64,000 nucleotides of DNA from NCBI GenBank assembly GCA_022828595.1, contig JAKGHH010000003.1, positions 99,347,583 through 99,411,582 of the forward strand. Direction: 5' to 3'. A program made the translations under genes and the position numbers. The notes beneath the pieces are model-generated. The model was not told the origin of the DNA. It did no database searches and saw only the letters and a list, made by a program, of their open reading frames with translations. Source of the DNA: Nelumbo lutea (taxonomy: Eukaryota > Streptophyta > Magnoliopsida > Proteales > Nelumbonaceae). Of this stretch, positions 9,866 to 21,443 are shown piece after piece. Numbering within the stretch: position 1 is the stretch's first letter; every line of letters begins with the position of its first letter.

Positions 9866-12800
9866 ATGGCAGCAGTGGTCGCTAAGGGTAGTGGTAGCAG
9901 TGGAGGTGGTGGTAGTAGTGGCAGTCAGGTGTCTTCGTCCTTATCAATCCAAGAAAAGGGGAGTAGAAACAAGAGAAAATTTAGGGCTGATCCGCCTCTA
10001 GGGGATTCAAACAATCTCCCTTCTTCATCTCAAACTGAATGCCCAACTTATGAATTCTCTGCTGAGAAATCCCAAAATAGTCTCAATTATGAGCAGCAGG
10101 GTGCCTGTGATCTATGTGGCCTCAACCAAGACCATATCGATGCTCCAAAACCTGATATTAGAGTGCCAGGTATCCCAGGATCATCTGAGGAAGGGTCCAC
10201 TCGGCCTAAGGAGGAGGTAGAAGAAGAGTTCCAGGATGCTGATTGGAGTGACCTCACGGAAAGCCATCTTGAAGAACTTGTCTTGAGCAATTTGGACACA
10301 ATTTTCAAGAGTGCAATCAAGAAGATTGCTGCATGTGGGTACAATGAGGAGGTAGCCACAAAGGCTGTCTTGAGGTCTGGCCTTTGTTATGGGTGCAAGG
10401 ACACTGTGTCAAATATTGTGGATAATACATTGGCTTTTCTGAAACATGGGCAAGAGGCCGATTCTTCAAAAGAGCACTTCTTTGAGGATTTACAGCAACT
10501 GGAGAAATATATATTGGCAGAGATGGTTTGTGTTCTTCGAGAGGTCAGACCATTCTTCAGTGTGGGGGATGCAATGTGGTGCTTGCTGATCTGTGATATG
10601 AATGTATCTCATGCTTGTGCAATGGATGGTGATCCTTTGAGTGGTTTTGGTGCTGATGAGGCCCCTGGGGGTAGTCCCTCTGTCGCTACTGTTCCCCAAT
10701 TGAAGACAGAGGTTAACAGTTCTGAACTCAATCTTCCAAATCCCATTATACCAAATCCAATTTTCCCTTGCTCCCATGGTCCTCACTCAGATTCTCCCAC
10801 TGTGACAGGAATCCCAAATTTACCTAATCCACGTAGCCCCCTTGTTCTTGAAGGTCTACCCCCGGAGAAAGAGAATTCAACGTCCACCTCTGATGGTGCT
10901 GATAAGCCCTCAGGTGTTATTGGAGAACGTCTCCAGATGACATCCCAATCTTCTGTCCCAGAGGAGAAGTCAGGTGGTGGTAGAAAGGGCCATTCCAGTA
11001 GTGCAAAGAGAGAATCTATTCTTCGACAGAAGTCACTCCATTTGGAGAAAAATTATCGAGCATATGGGTCCAAAGGAGCTCTGAGAACAGGGAAGCTTAG
11101 TGGCTTGGGTGGCTTGATCTTGGATAAGAAACTAAAGGCCGTCTCTGATTCAACTGGTGTGAATCTAAAGAGTTCTTCCTTAAAGATGAGTAAATCGATG
11201 GGAGGAGAAGCATCTCAAGCTGATGGAAGCCATAACATTTTAACCAGTGCTGGACTTTCTACTCCAGCTTTTAACCCTAAAACTGTCAATCCTCCACCTG
11301 CATCACCTATAGCCAATTCCCAATCTGTGATACCTGCTGCCAGTACTGAGTTTTCTCTCTCATTGCCTTCAAAAATAAGCAATTCTTCAATGCCTATCAG
11401 TTGTAATACTGATACTCCTGATTGTAGCTATTATGGGATTCCATATGATAAAACCCTAGGTCGATGGGTCCCACAGGACAAGAAGGATGAGCTGATAATG
11501 AAATTGGTCCCCCGGGTGCGGGAATTGCAAACCCAACTCCAAGAGTGGACAGAGTGGGCTAACCAGAAGGTCATGCAGGCTGCTCGTAGGCTGAGCAAGG
11601 ACAAGACTGAACTTAAGGCCCTAAGGCAAGAGAAAGAAGAGGTGGCACGTCTCAAGAAGGAAAAGCAAACATTGGAAGAAAACACCATGAAGAAGTTGTC
11701 TGAAATGGAAAATGCACTATGTAAGGCTAGTGGCCAGGTTGAACGGGCTAATGCTGCTGTTCGCAGGCTTGAAGTGGAGAATTCAGAGTTGAGGCAGGAG
11801 ATGGAGGCTGCTAAGTTGCGAGCTGCAGAGTCAGCTGCAAGCTGTCAGGAAGTGTCAAAAAGGGAGAAAAAGACACTGAAGAAGTTCCAGTCATGGGAGA
11901 GGCAGAATACCTTGTTTCAGGAAGAGCTTGCTACTGAGAAGCGGAAGGTAGCTCAACTGCAACAGGAAGTACAGCAAGCTAAAGATCTCCAGGATCAACT
12001 CGAGGTAAGTTTCTGTAGAGAGGAAATTTTTAAGTACCTGGTGAAGGGTGGTATGCTAATGACATATAACTGTATAAATTGCATACATGCAGGAAAAGGA
12101 AAAGGCAGGGGGTATATATGCTATTACCAGAGGTCTCCTTTACCAACAAACTGATCTGGTTGGATGCTGAAAATAGAATAGAAATGATTGCATTCATTTG
12201 GGCAATGGGAGAAGGATACTGCACTTTTCCAGAAAAAAAATGCCCATAAAAGGATACTGAAAGAAAATCCAATCAGGTCATTTTGTGGTTAGGATGTTTC
12301 TCACCAATTTTGCATGGACACACACACATACATGGATCAGGTTTTGATGCATGTCCAAGTCTAATTTGGCAAAGATTTTCTTTTAAAAGGACCTGTGGAC
12401 ACACATTATAGTAAAGTAAAAACTATTAGGGTCCGTTTGGTTCGTAGTTGGAATCGGAATTGGAATGGTCCATTCCCATAGTCTGTTTGGTTCAGACAGG
12501 AATGGGAATGGGAATTAAAATCAGCAGGAATGGGATTTCATTCCCAAGGGAGGGGCAGGGAATGGCCATTCCCTCAAATGGGGGAATGCCATTCTAGCAG
12601 GAGTGGGAATTTGATTCCGATTCTGCCCAACCAAACAGTTGGAGTCGGAATAGCCCATTCCGATTCCGATTCCAGACCCCTATTCCTGCAAACCAAACGG
12701 ACCCTTAGAATAGTTGATACTTTTTTTTTATAGGAAATATGACATTTATGAATCATACATCTATTCATTGATGTCAAATAATCAGGGAGAAAAGGAAAGT

Positions 12801-13736
12801 ATTACATGGAATTGTCCTTCAAGAATGCATAGTTTCTGAATCCAATGCATGTCCCAAAAGGACACTTCATCCATTTAGGAAAGTCCATGCAAAACTGTTT
12901 CCCAGATAAGGCCTATTAGCACATAGTAGCAAGGTTCTCTCCATCTGCATGTGTCACAAGTACTTGTTTGCCATCAGCAAGCCACTCTTATGTTCTCTCT
13001 ACCAGATTCTACGTGACGCGTACCTCAGATTTCTCTGTATACTTCAGTTTGAATGCCTTATTTTACAAAATGAGACGTCTTAAACTTGACATATCTTTCT
13101 TTACTATTTTATCCATTTTAGTTGGATTCTTAAAAAATACTCTGTTTTTTTTTTACTGGGTGCTTTCTCATCAAGCTTTGGAAAAAATTACAGGCTAGAT
13201 GGAAGCAGGAAGAAAAAACAAAGGAAGACCTAGTCATGCAATCCGGTGCTTTAAGAAAAGAAAGGCAACAAATTGAGGCTCGGGGAAAACAGGAGGAGGA
13301 CATTATAAGACAAAAGGCTGAAAATGATCTACAGAAATATAAAGATGACATCAAAAGATTTGAGAATGAGATTTCCCAGTTGAGGTTGAAAACCGATTCC
13401 TCAAAAATAGCAGCACTGCGAAGGGGCATTGATGGAAGTTACGCTAGCCACCTGACTGATGGAAAAAGTATTCCAGCTCCCAAGGGGATCCAAACCCCTT
13501 ACAAATCTGAGATTTTTACCGATATTCAGGACTATTTGGGGACCAAAAATCTGAAACGTGAAAGAGAGTGTGTTATGTGCCTCTCCGAGGAGATGTCTGT
13601 AGTTTTCCTCCCATGTGCCCATCAAGTTGTTTGCACAAAATGCAATGAGCTCCATGAGAGACAAGGAATGAAGGATTGTCCTTCTTGTAGGACCCCCATC
13701 CAGCGGCGTATTTGTGTACGTTATGCTAGTTCTTAG
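9866..13736 (+). CDS. RF298: RING-HC E3 ubiquitin ligase, RF298/RF4 (PIR-like) family
   Basis: Probable E3 ligase that receives ubiquitin from an E2 through a C-terminal RING; substrates are not known from sequence. Coding exons are 9866-12004 and 13194-13736 (both phase 0), giving 893 residues. The start is the ATG at 9866 (MAAVVAKGSGSSGG); an upstream GTG in frame was not used. Residues about 70-85 hold a CDLCGLNQDH motif. Residues about 130-260 are the conserved helical region of this family (DADWSDLTESHLEELVLSNL, GLCYGCKDTVSNIVDNTLAFL, VREVRPFFSVGDAMWCL-like). About 560-800 is coiled coil. The RING at about 839-878 shows CVMC, PCAH, CTKC and CPSC, a complete C3HC4 set. The middle (300-540) is Ser/Pro-rich and low in conservation. 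The 1,189-bp intron carries a Tourist MITE. Family identity is strong; the choice between RF298 and its paralogue RF4 is less sure. Confidence 0.93.
12429..12704. mobile_element. Tourist/Harbinger-like MITE, family T1, in the RING gene intron
   Basis: 276 bp, bounded by GGGTCCGTTTGGTTCGTAG and CTGCAAACCAAACGGACCC. It is flanked by perfect TTA duplications (12426-12428 and 12705-12707). It is the best-preserved of five or so copies in this window and serves as the family reference. It lies inside the only coding-region intron of the E3 ligase gene. Confidence 0.85.
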
Positions 13737-14758
13737 CTTGAAAAACCAACTTTTTTGCAACTGTGAAGCATTTTGAATAATGATTTAAGGGGTTCCTTGG
13801 AAATGAATAATGCACCTTGAGTATTTCAGAGTTTAGACAATCAAGTTGCCCTTATAAATTTCATACTTCGTGTTGATTCCCTATCACTATGTCTTCTTTA
13901 TTGTTGGATATATTTTTACCAATGAAATCACTTATTACCACAGTTTCACCATTTGTTCCTTGTCATTTTCATCCTACCTTTTACAGATGAGAGCTTAGGA
14001 GTTATGTGACATCTTCACATCGTTAGGTTTCAGGATCTGGGTCATTTAATATTCAGTGCAATTATGTTGTATTTATTTTATTTTCTGATTGTTTTTTTGA
14101 GGTCTGAGTGGCTGTTAATTGATGACTTAGATCTTGCATATGAATGGCATTCCAAGAGAGAACAAGAGTCCAACTGATTATTGGGGTTTGTTAGATTTAG
14201 ATTATGAACAGAGTTTTTCAGATAACAAGAAAATGCCTGTTTTTAGTTGGTTTTTTTCCTTATCATTTGAAGCTTTGTTCAAAATCATTTTATAGAAGTT
14301 CGTCAGCCAACAATGGAAAAATATTGTACATGCTTCAGATCACAAAGCAGTACCTATTAGATTTCTTCTGTTTGTACAGCTGGGCTCTACTATTCCATCA
14401 GTCATGATTCTTGTTCTTGATGTATCAGTGAGAAACAGATATTGATGGGTTGAGAATGCCATGATCCCATGGAAACCAAAACAGACTGCATTTGGGTTGA
14501 GAATGTAGAGACTTGAGAGAGCCCATGAAAACCAACTTTGGGGATACCTTGTTAACAATTTTGCTTCTCACAGTTTTTGTCGAAGGATAGAAGTTTATCA
14601 TATCTTGGTCATTCTATTGTTTAGAACTGGTGTTTGATGTCTTTACACTGCATATCCTTGATCAATGTGCCAAATTTTCTTGTTTCATGGTCTGTCTATG
14701 CCACTTAGGATGGATCGTACTTGTTATTCAAGAATTTTTGTGGCGGTCGAAAAATCAA

Positions 14759-14760
<2 letters not shown>
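13737..14760 (+). other. 3' UTR and downstream spacer of the RING gene
   Basis: The stop TAG is at 13734-13736. An AT-rich tail with aatgaataa-like signals at about 13800-13810 could direct polyadenylation. Beyond about 13.9 kb nothing is recognised. Confidence 0.4.
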
Positions 14761-14801
<41 letters not shown>

Positions 14802-14802
14802 G
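14761..14802. repeat. Compound (TC)n-(TA)n microsatellite
   Basis: An uninterrupted TC run (14761-14783) passes directly into a TA run (14784-14802). It is likely to be length-variable. Confidence 0.95.
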
Positions 14803-15099
14803 TATTTATCTAAAGTGTGAATAGATATCATTGGTTTATGGAATTTTTACTAGATGTGAAATGCTCCATCTCTAAAGTTTGAATCGGATGAACAATGGTA
14901 AAAATGTAATTTTTATTTTCTATTTAATGCTTATTAGGAAAAGAGAAAAAGACAACTCTCTTTTTTCGTTCATAAATGTAAAACAAGCCAATGACAAAAA
15001 ATGTCATTTTGCATTCCCATTTAATGGTTAGAAAAAAAGAAAATCACAAAAGTCCCTCCTTTTTTCAGTAATAAGAAAACATGCCATGGCATCCTACGG

Positions 15100-16930
15100 T
15101 TTTTTTTTTGGTAATATAGAAAACACTACAAATAGGTCTGATTACTACATCAAACACCAAAAAGCTATACCAGATATATCCTCCCATAAGACCGATAGGA
15201 GCTCCACTAGAGGATGGATTTAGTTTCTATATCTAGACCTTTGCATCATAGCTATATTAGCCATTCTATCAGCACATCTGTTAGCTTTCCTACAGCAATG
15301 AACCAATAAAAAAACTTGTATATTTTCTAGCTGTTCCAAAGTATTTAAAAAGAGAGCCTCCATCTTCCAGTTTGGACATTTCCGATTCGACAATAAGCCT
15401 TTGAATTCCTCTACTCCTTGCCTGCAACAAGCCTTCATGAATGGCCCATAACTTAGCCACCTCATTTGTTGTTTCTCTGACTGTAATTGTAAAACCACCT
15501 TCCCATTGTCCCAAGTGATCTCTAAATAGTCCTGCTGTAGTTGCCAGCCCTGGATTACGTTTAACAACACCATCAGTATTAAGCTTAATCCATCCATTAG
15601 GAGGAGGTTCCTAATGAATGCTTATCCATACCCTGCCATCATTGCTTGAAACTAAGTTAGCAATGAAATACAATTGGAGACTGTAATTTATCTATTTTTG
15701 AATAGATGCATTATTGATAGGTTTTCCCCAAAACATGTACTCATTTCTTGTCTTCCACATTGTCTATATCATATAGCACAATCTAGATTTTTCAAAAGTA
15801 TTTAACATGACTAATATCTGCATTAGCTATTCATTAAAATTTAGTGGAGGAAGTATAATAAAAAGGAATTCCAAACTTCCTGAGCCATGGTACAGGTAGA
15901 AACTAGAAAATATATGATCTATATCCTCGACTTTAGCTCCACAAATTTTACAGCTCAGATCTTGAATTATATTCTTGTAAGTTTAACTTGAAGTAGGAAG
16001 TCTACCCAAAAGCAGCTGCCAAACAAAATATTTCACCTTATAGACACATGGTAACTATCATATTTTAACAGGAAAATTTTGAAAATTACCATATTGTTCC
16101 TTGAAGAGATGTTAGTAGACTAATTTTAACGTTACTTGACCATATTTGCTATTTCCCCAATACCACTCATCTTCTAAATCCAAGTTAGAAGGGAAAGGAA
16201 TTGCTCTTATTCTTCTAGTAACATTTTCAGGCAAAGGGGACTCTACTTCTTGAAGATTCTAATCATTATTTCTTATACAATCAACAAACATGATTGGATT
16301 ATTTTGTGTTATTGGTCCTTCCAATCAGAATTGGTTTAATGGGATGTCCATAGCCCAACAATCATCCCAGAGTTTTGTTTGTAGGCTTGTCCATATTCTA
16401 CTTCACTTCTGATCCCCCTTTTCAACCATCCAATGCCTTTAATTAAGCTTTTCCATCCTCGGGAGTCGTTATCAGTAGTTTTCATATCCCCAAAACTTCT
16501 GTCTCTCCCATATTTTGATATCACAACTTTTGCCCATAATAAGTCTTGATTGTATAGTAACCTCCATTCTCCAAGCATTTTTTATGAGAAAAGCTTTATT
16601 AACTAGAGGAGTTTCTTTTAATCCCAATCCCCTTAAATCTTTTGGTCGTATCAAAATTTTCCATCTTACTTGATGTTGCTTTTAATTTTGCTGAGTTGAA
16701 TCCCAAAGGAAATTTTGTTTACATTGATCAATTTGGTTTGCCATTTGTATTGAAATTTTAAAACTATGCATCATGTGGTTAGGGATATTCTCAATCATAC
16801 TTTTAATTAGAGTATGTTGACATGCTAAAGAGAGAGAATCACTCTTCCACGAAGTTAATTTAGATCTTACTTTATCCACCATTGAATGAAACATAGTCCT
16901 AGTAGCATGACCTAAAATTAAAGGCATGAC
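15100..16930 (-). pseudogene. Decayed LINE-type non-LTR retrotransposon
   Basis: Read on the minus strand, 16927-16336 gives the reverse-transcriptase C-terminal region (KVRSKLTSWKSDSLSLACQ, TLIKSMIENIPNHMMHSF, NFLWDS, then LLWAKVVISKYGRD). About 16100-15720 covers a broken zf-RVT region, and 15597-15220 gives an RNase H-like domain (TITVRETTNEVAKLWAIHEG, then HCCRKANRCADRMANIAM). A short A-rich tail at about 15100-15111 (minus-strand sense) fits a LINE 3' end. Stops and frameshifts show it is dead. It is in opposite orientation to the remnants at 1-1933 and 59.6-61.3 kb. Confidence 0.85.
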
Positions 16931-17024
16931 TCAAAAGTACATTTGTTCTCAACAACCAATATTGGGCCAAATGAACCATTGTGAAAAGATTTTCAACTTG
17001 CTAATGGACAAGTGATTCATTTTT

Positions 17025-18514
17025 GGACAAATTTTTTAAACTACCCTTACTATTTAGTTAATTGACTAACTCTACCATTACTCTTTATATATTATCTTAG
17101 ACTATTCCTAAGTTTTCTGACAATTATTCTGTTAATGTTTTGTCAAAATCCGTACACATAACACCATGTGGCATAAATTTTATTAAAATCCAATATTACC
17201 CTTCATCCCTCTTATGTAAGCTGTTGCTGCCACTGTTACGGTCTCTATTGATTCTTCGCTAGTGATTCTTTGATCGCTCACAAAGACAAGAACAGAAATT
17301 GGCGGCATCTACATCGAATCTGACTTCTCCTTTTCTCTCTCCTCTCCTCTTTTTCTTATTCTTCCTTCTCTCCCTTCTTCTTTCTTTGGGTTTAACACGA
17401 TCAAAGGGTAAGTGTTTTCCTCCTCTCGCTCGTTCCTTTTCAATCGGCATCTGACCACCTCCTCTCCCCTTCTCTGTTTTCTCTCTTTTTTTCTTCTTTG
17501 TTTAACCTCGTACACATACAAATTTGCCGCTGCAACTCCAACAACGGCAATGTTTTCATCTCTTTCTCACATTCTACCCCATTTGTCCCACTCCCTGTCA
17601 TCGTTTCTCTCCTCGTCACCTTCCTGTCATTCATTTCTCTCTCCTCTCTCTGATTCCCCCTCACCACTCCATGATGCCCCCTGTTTTAGTTTTCTTCTCC
17701 CACTGGCACACCAGCCACTACAATTTACAGTGGTGTGTCAAAAGGGTTAATCTCTTATTTTACGGAGCATCAATGACCGCCCCTATTTCAAATTTCTTCT
17801 CCCATCGGCGCACCATCCACTGCAATTTACGGTGGTGTATCAAATGGAACTACTATGGAAGTTCGCCTATTTGTTCGAACCCACCTCCGTGACTCTCATT
17901 TTGACTGTTGTAGTTGTAACTTTCGGATCAGTATTTTGAGCTCTAAATTACGAGAAAGACGTGGAACAGAACCGTGATTTGTCGAAGGCGTCCATCATAT
18001 TAGATAGGTCCCAAGAGCTCATGATCCTATATTGAGCTCTTGCAGCTTGCTTTTGATGTTCTACCTGTTCTCATCAGTCTAACAGCTCCTCACTGCGTTC
18101 ACGGCCGTGGATCCATATGTCACTTATGTTAGGTAACTATTCGTCTTAGTGTATCCACATATTTCTTGATGTTGTTTGAAGTCGTTTAATTGAAGCCAAG
18201 GGATCTTGGTTTTGGTGTGTGCTATCTGTACCAAGGCGACGAGGAGATTTTAGCAGTAAAGAGATCCTCAAGGTTTGAAGGGGTCAAGGTCTTGGAACGA
18301 ACAGATCTGTTAATAGTGGAGAAGCAGGACAAATCATTGAGGACCAGAACTCTTTCAGTTTTTCTCTTAAGGGAAGAAAAGGACAATTCATCCTTTCCGT
18401 TATGATTTAACGAAGATGGCTATTGTCAAAAACAATAAGGGTGGTTTAAGACAATAGTTAAACAGTAAAGTAGAGTTAGTCGATTAGCATTGGGGTAGTT
18501 TAAGAAATTTACCC
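17025..18514. mobile_element. 1.5-kb non-autonomous element with long terminal inverted repeats
   Basis: The left end (GGACAAATTTTTTAAACTAC, then 'gactaactctacc') is mirrored by the right end ('gtagagttagtcgatt', then GGGGTAGTTTAAGAAATTTACCC). Matching extends about 80 bp with mismatches. The interior is CT-rich (17320-17680), then of mixed composition, unlike the AT-rich neighbourhood. Long arms suggest a Mutator-like element; no 9-bp duplication is evident. Open frames in the interior show no family resemblance and I treat them as non-coding, though a captured gene fragment is possible. Confidence 0.6.
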
Positions 18515-19423
18515 TTTATTCTTTATCATGATTTCTTTTTTTTTTAACCTATTTTCACTGGTTTAGTTCTTGGTCATTAACGTAGCAAATGGTTTCCTCT
18601 TCTTTATTCCCATCAGATGGTGGGTTAATTCTTCATTTCCATTACCTTAAAACTTGTATTATCAAATGGTAAAGTATTTACAAGAGTAAATGATATTTTT
18701 TATAGTACTTCATTGTAAGGTTTTCAATGGTTAAGGAACTGAAGTTGGATTTATCATCTAGAAATTTATTGTTGCAAAGGTAATGAGAATTCTAATTAAA
18801 TTCTGATCAAGGTAACTGATAAAAATTATTGTTGTTTATTATTGTATTTATTTATTTCCAAACTGTACTCCAGGTGGAGGGAGTCACCTAAAAATTTTAT
18901 TATGAATTATAAAAAAAAAAAAAGAAAAAGATGAACTCTCCTAGACATTCTCAACTTCACCTCAAGAAAAAGAAAACCAATACAACACATTACATAAGTG
19001 TCTAGGGATAGGCAAATTTAAGTAGACATCCCGAATTAGAGACTTAGTTTTAACTTGGCAACTAGAAGAAAACTATAAAAATAGCATTAGAGCCTAAATC
19101 AATATCTTGATTATCCAATACGCCTACTAGTCTATTAGTTGGGTAATGGCCACACTCATTTACGCTATCAACGAAAGATTTGCAATTGATAGTGGATAGC
19201 TCAAGGAAAAATATCATGTCCACCAAAATTCTATTGTCACATTCAACTAACAAATGAGTCCAATTAGATTTAAGGCAAAGATTTAAGATTTTAAACTATC
19301 ACGGAGAGCACAAGCTTCAACTTCCATAGAAGTATAAGACATAAAGCCAACAAGAAATTTTATCTTCCATGTCTCTTATCACACCCCATCCTCCCCCAAG
19401 CTTGGATTTCCTTTGGAAGCACT
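18515..19423. other. Intergenic spacer
   Basis: AT-rich, with an A-tract at 18911-18926. No gene, RNA or element end is recognised. Confidence 0.5.
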
Positions 19424-19616
19424 GAGATCAAATCAGCCCCACACAAGCCTGTCCCCCACAATGTCTCACAATACATTCTTGTCATGTATTGGGAACATCT
19501 CCTGATGATAGTATCAGAAATGATGATGTCATCATTTGAAGATGTTCCCAACACACGGCAAAGATGTGATGTGGGATGTTGTGGGAGGGCAGTCTTGTGG
19601 GGGCTGATTTGAATTC
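19424..19616. mobile_element. 193-bp hairpin MITE with 9-bp duplication (Mutator type)
   Basis: The arms GAGATCAAATCAGCCCCACA and GTGGGGGCTGATTTGAATTC are near-perfect complements and continue inward for about 60 bp ('cccccacaatgtctcac' against 'gtgggatgttgtggg'). The 9-bp ggaagcact lies on both sides (19415-19423 and 19617-19625). It is the same family as 6521-6682. Confidence 0.85.
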
Positions 19617-19661
19617 GGAAGCACTATTTGTATTCAATTTAACCATACCATTGGGGTGGGA

Positions 19662-19674
19662 GGGGGGGGGGGGG
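19662..19674. repeat. Poly-G tract
   Basis: A run of 13 G, prone to sequencing error; the exact length should be treated with caution. Confidence 0.9.
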
Positions 19675-20329
19675 AAGGTCATTCTTGAGGATCTACTTTT
19701 AATAGTCTTAATGATTTGAAGATCAATGGTGGAGGAGCTAAATTATTTCAAAGAATCAATTTTTAATACGAATAATAATCTAGCTAGTTGCTAAATACTT
19801 TTCCTTCATAGTAGTGATCACTTTTCAACCCAAACTTTCTATAGAAGACTAAAGGCAAAATTATAAGAATTTGATTTTGTTGAGAATTTCTGGTGCAAAA
19901 GATGCACCAATCCCTAACTCTACTCCTCACATGCTGTGATCTATGAATGGAGATATCAAAAACAACAACAAAATACTCCCAACATTTCGAAGCCAACACT
20001 CTTGTGGAAAATAAGTGATCAAAAACTGTATTAATCTTTATTAATTATTGTAAACTATTAATACCTTGATTTATTCTTATGTTTGGTTTTTTTTTTTTTG
20101 GCAAGTATAATCTATTCAAAACGTTTAGAAGAGGATTGTGTGAAGAGTTGGAGCATTTGACACTCAAGAGGGCAATGCGTCTTTATCACCTTCATCGATC
20201 TGTAACGTTTGAATAGTTTGAAGAGAAATCAAATATTAATGTATTATATATAGAAGAGTGGTAAAAAAAGGTTCATATGAACCTAAGGAGATTTACAATC
20301 AAATTTAGCAACAAAGCGGAGATTTAGGG

Positions 20330-20643
20330 CATGGTTTTCAAAACTGGACCGGACCGGATGGTCGGATCGGAAAAAACAAGAACCGGTCAACTGATCAGTT
20401 TCGTTTTCCCCCAAACCCGCTTTTCCCCCCAAAACCGTTGATTTTGGTCAGCAAACTGCTGAACCGGCTAGTTAACTGTTCGAACCGTTTAAACCGTTTG
20501 AACAACTTTAACCGTTTTTCAACTTTTTTAATTTTTTTAATTTTTTAATTTTTTTGTCAGAACGGGCCAGCCATTTGGGTCAAACGGCCGGACCATTTGA
20601 ACTGGTAACCTTACCCCTAACCGTTTAGGTTTTAAAGACCATG
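20330..20643. mobile_element. hAT-type MITE, CCGG family, complete
   Basis: It begins CATGGTTTTCAAAACTGGAC and ends TTTTAAAGACCATG, with a perfect 8-bp duplication atttaggg (20322-20329 and 20644-20651). Eight-base duplications are the rule for hAT transposons. No coding capacity. The target was the outer edge of the Tourist-like MITE at 20649-21093. Confidence 0.85.
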
Positions 20644-20648
20644 ATTTA

Positions 20649-21093
20649 GGGGATGTTTGAAAGCTGGCCGTTTTTTTGAAAAATAGTGCCACTTTGGATT
20701 CACATAGGCGGTTTCACAAACGCCCACATAGATGATTGTTTAGTTCAAGCGTTTTTTGAAAAAGCGCTGAAAAATGGGTAGCCTCGTAAATCGGGACCCA
20801 ACCGTTGCATGAAACGTCAAATTTGGCGTTTCATGCTTCGGTGAACCATTGCCCCCAACGGTTGACTGATTGGTGATCATGTGTATCCTATGTGGCACTT
20901 ACCTGTCAGTATATACATGAAAAATGGTGATGAAAATCACCTTACCAAACAGCATAGTGTTGCTCACTGCCTATGTGGCAGAAACACTCCCAAACATATC
21001 AAGGCGTTTTTTTGTAAAAAATGGGTCTAGCAAGCATAGGCATTTTTTTTTGAAAATCAGTCCAAAAAAATGCCCATGCTTCCAAGCACCATC
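20649..21093. mobile_element. 445-bp Tourist-like MITE, family T2
   Basis: It begins GGGGATGTTTGAAAGCTGGC and ends GCTTCCAAGCACCATC. TTA flanks both sides (20646-20648 and 21094-21096). The subterminal 'gcgtttttt' and 'aaaaaatgggt' blocks are inverted copies. The element at 55821-56168 has similar ends. Confidence 0.75.
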
Positions 21094-21193
21094 TTAGTTG
21101 ATTCATTCTCTTGTCTTAAATGCCAATGTACATACTTGGTTGTTTGAATGAAACAATTTCGGAAGATTGATCTATGAATGGGAATGTCATTTG

Positions 21194-21434
21194 CATGGTT
21201 TTCAAAACCGGACCAGACCGGATGGTCAGACCAGAAAAGCCAGGAACCGGTCCGATGAACGGTTCTGTTTTCCCCAAAAACCGTTGATTTTGATCAGCGA
21301 ACCGCTGAACCGAACAATTAACTGTTTGAACGGTTTTGACCGTTTTTAATTTTTTATTTTTTTGTCAGAATGGGCCAAGCATTCAGTTCGAACAGTCGAA
21401 CCGTTCCAGTCACCGGATTGGTTTAAAAACCATG
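21194..21434. mobile_element. hAT-type MITE, CCGG family, complete
   Basis: 241 bp, from CATGGTTTTCAAAACCGGAC to TTGGTTTAAAAACCATG, with perfect 8-bp gtcatttg duplications (21186-21193 and 21435-21442). It lies about 550 bp from the sister copy at 20330-20643. Confidence 0.88.
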
Positions 21435-21443
21435 GTCATTTGT

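Noticed and set aside
17412..17892. Overlapping open frames of 112 and 122 codons
   Set aside because: They are Ser/Pro/Leu-rich translations of a CT-rich tract inside a transposable element, without family resemblance.
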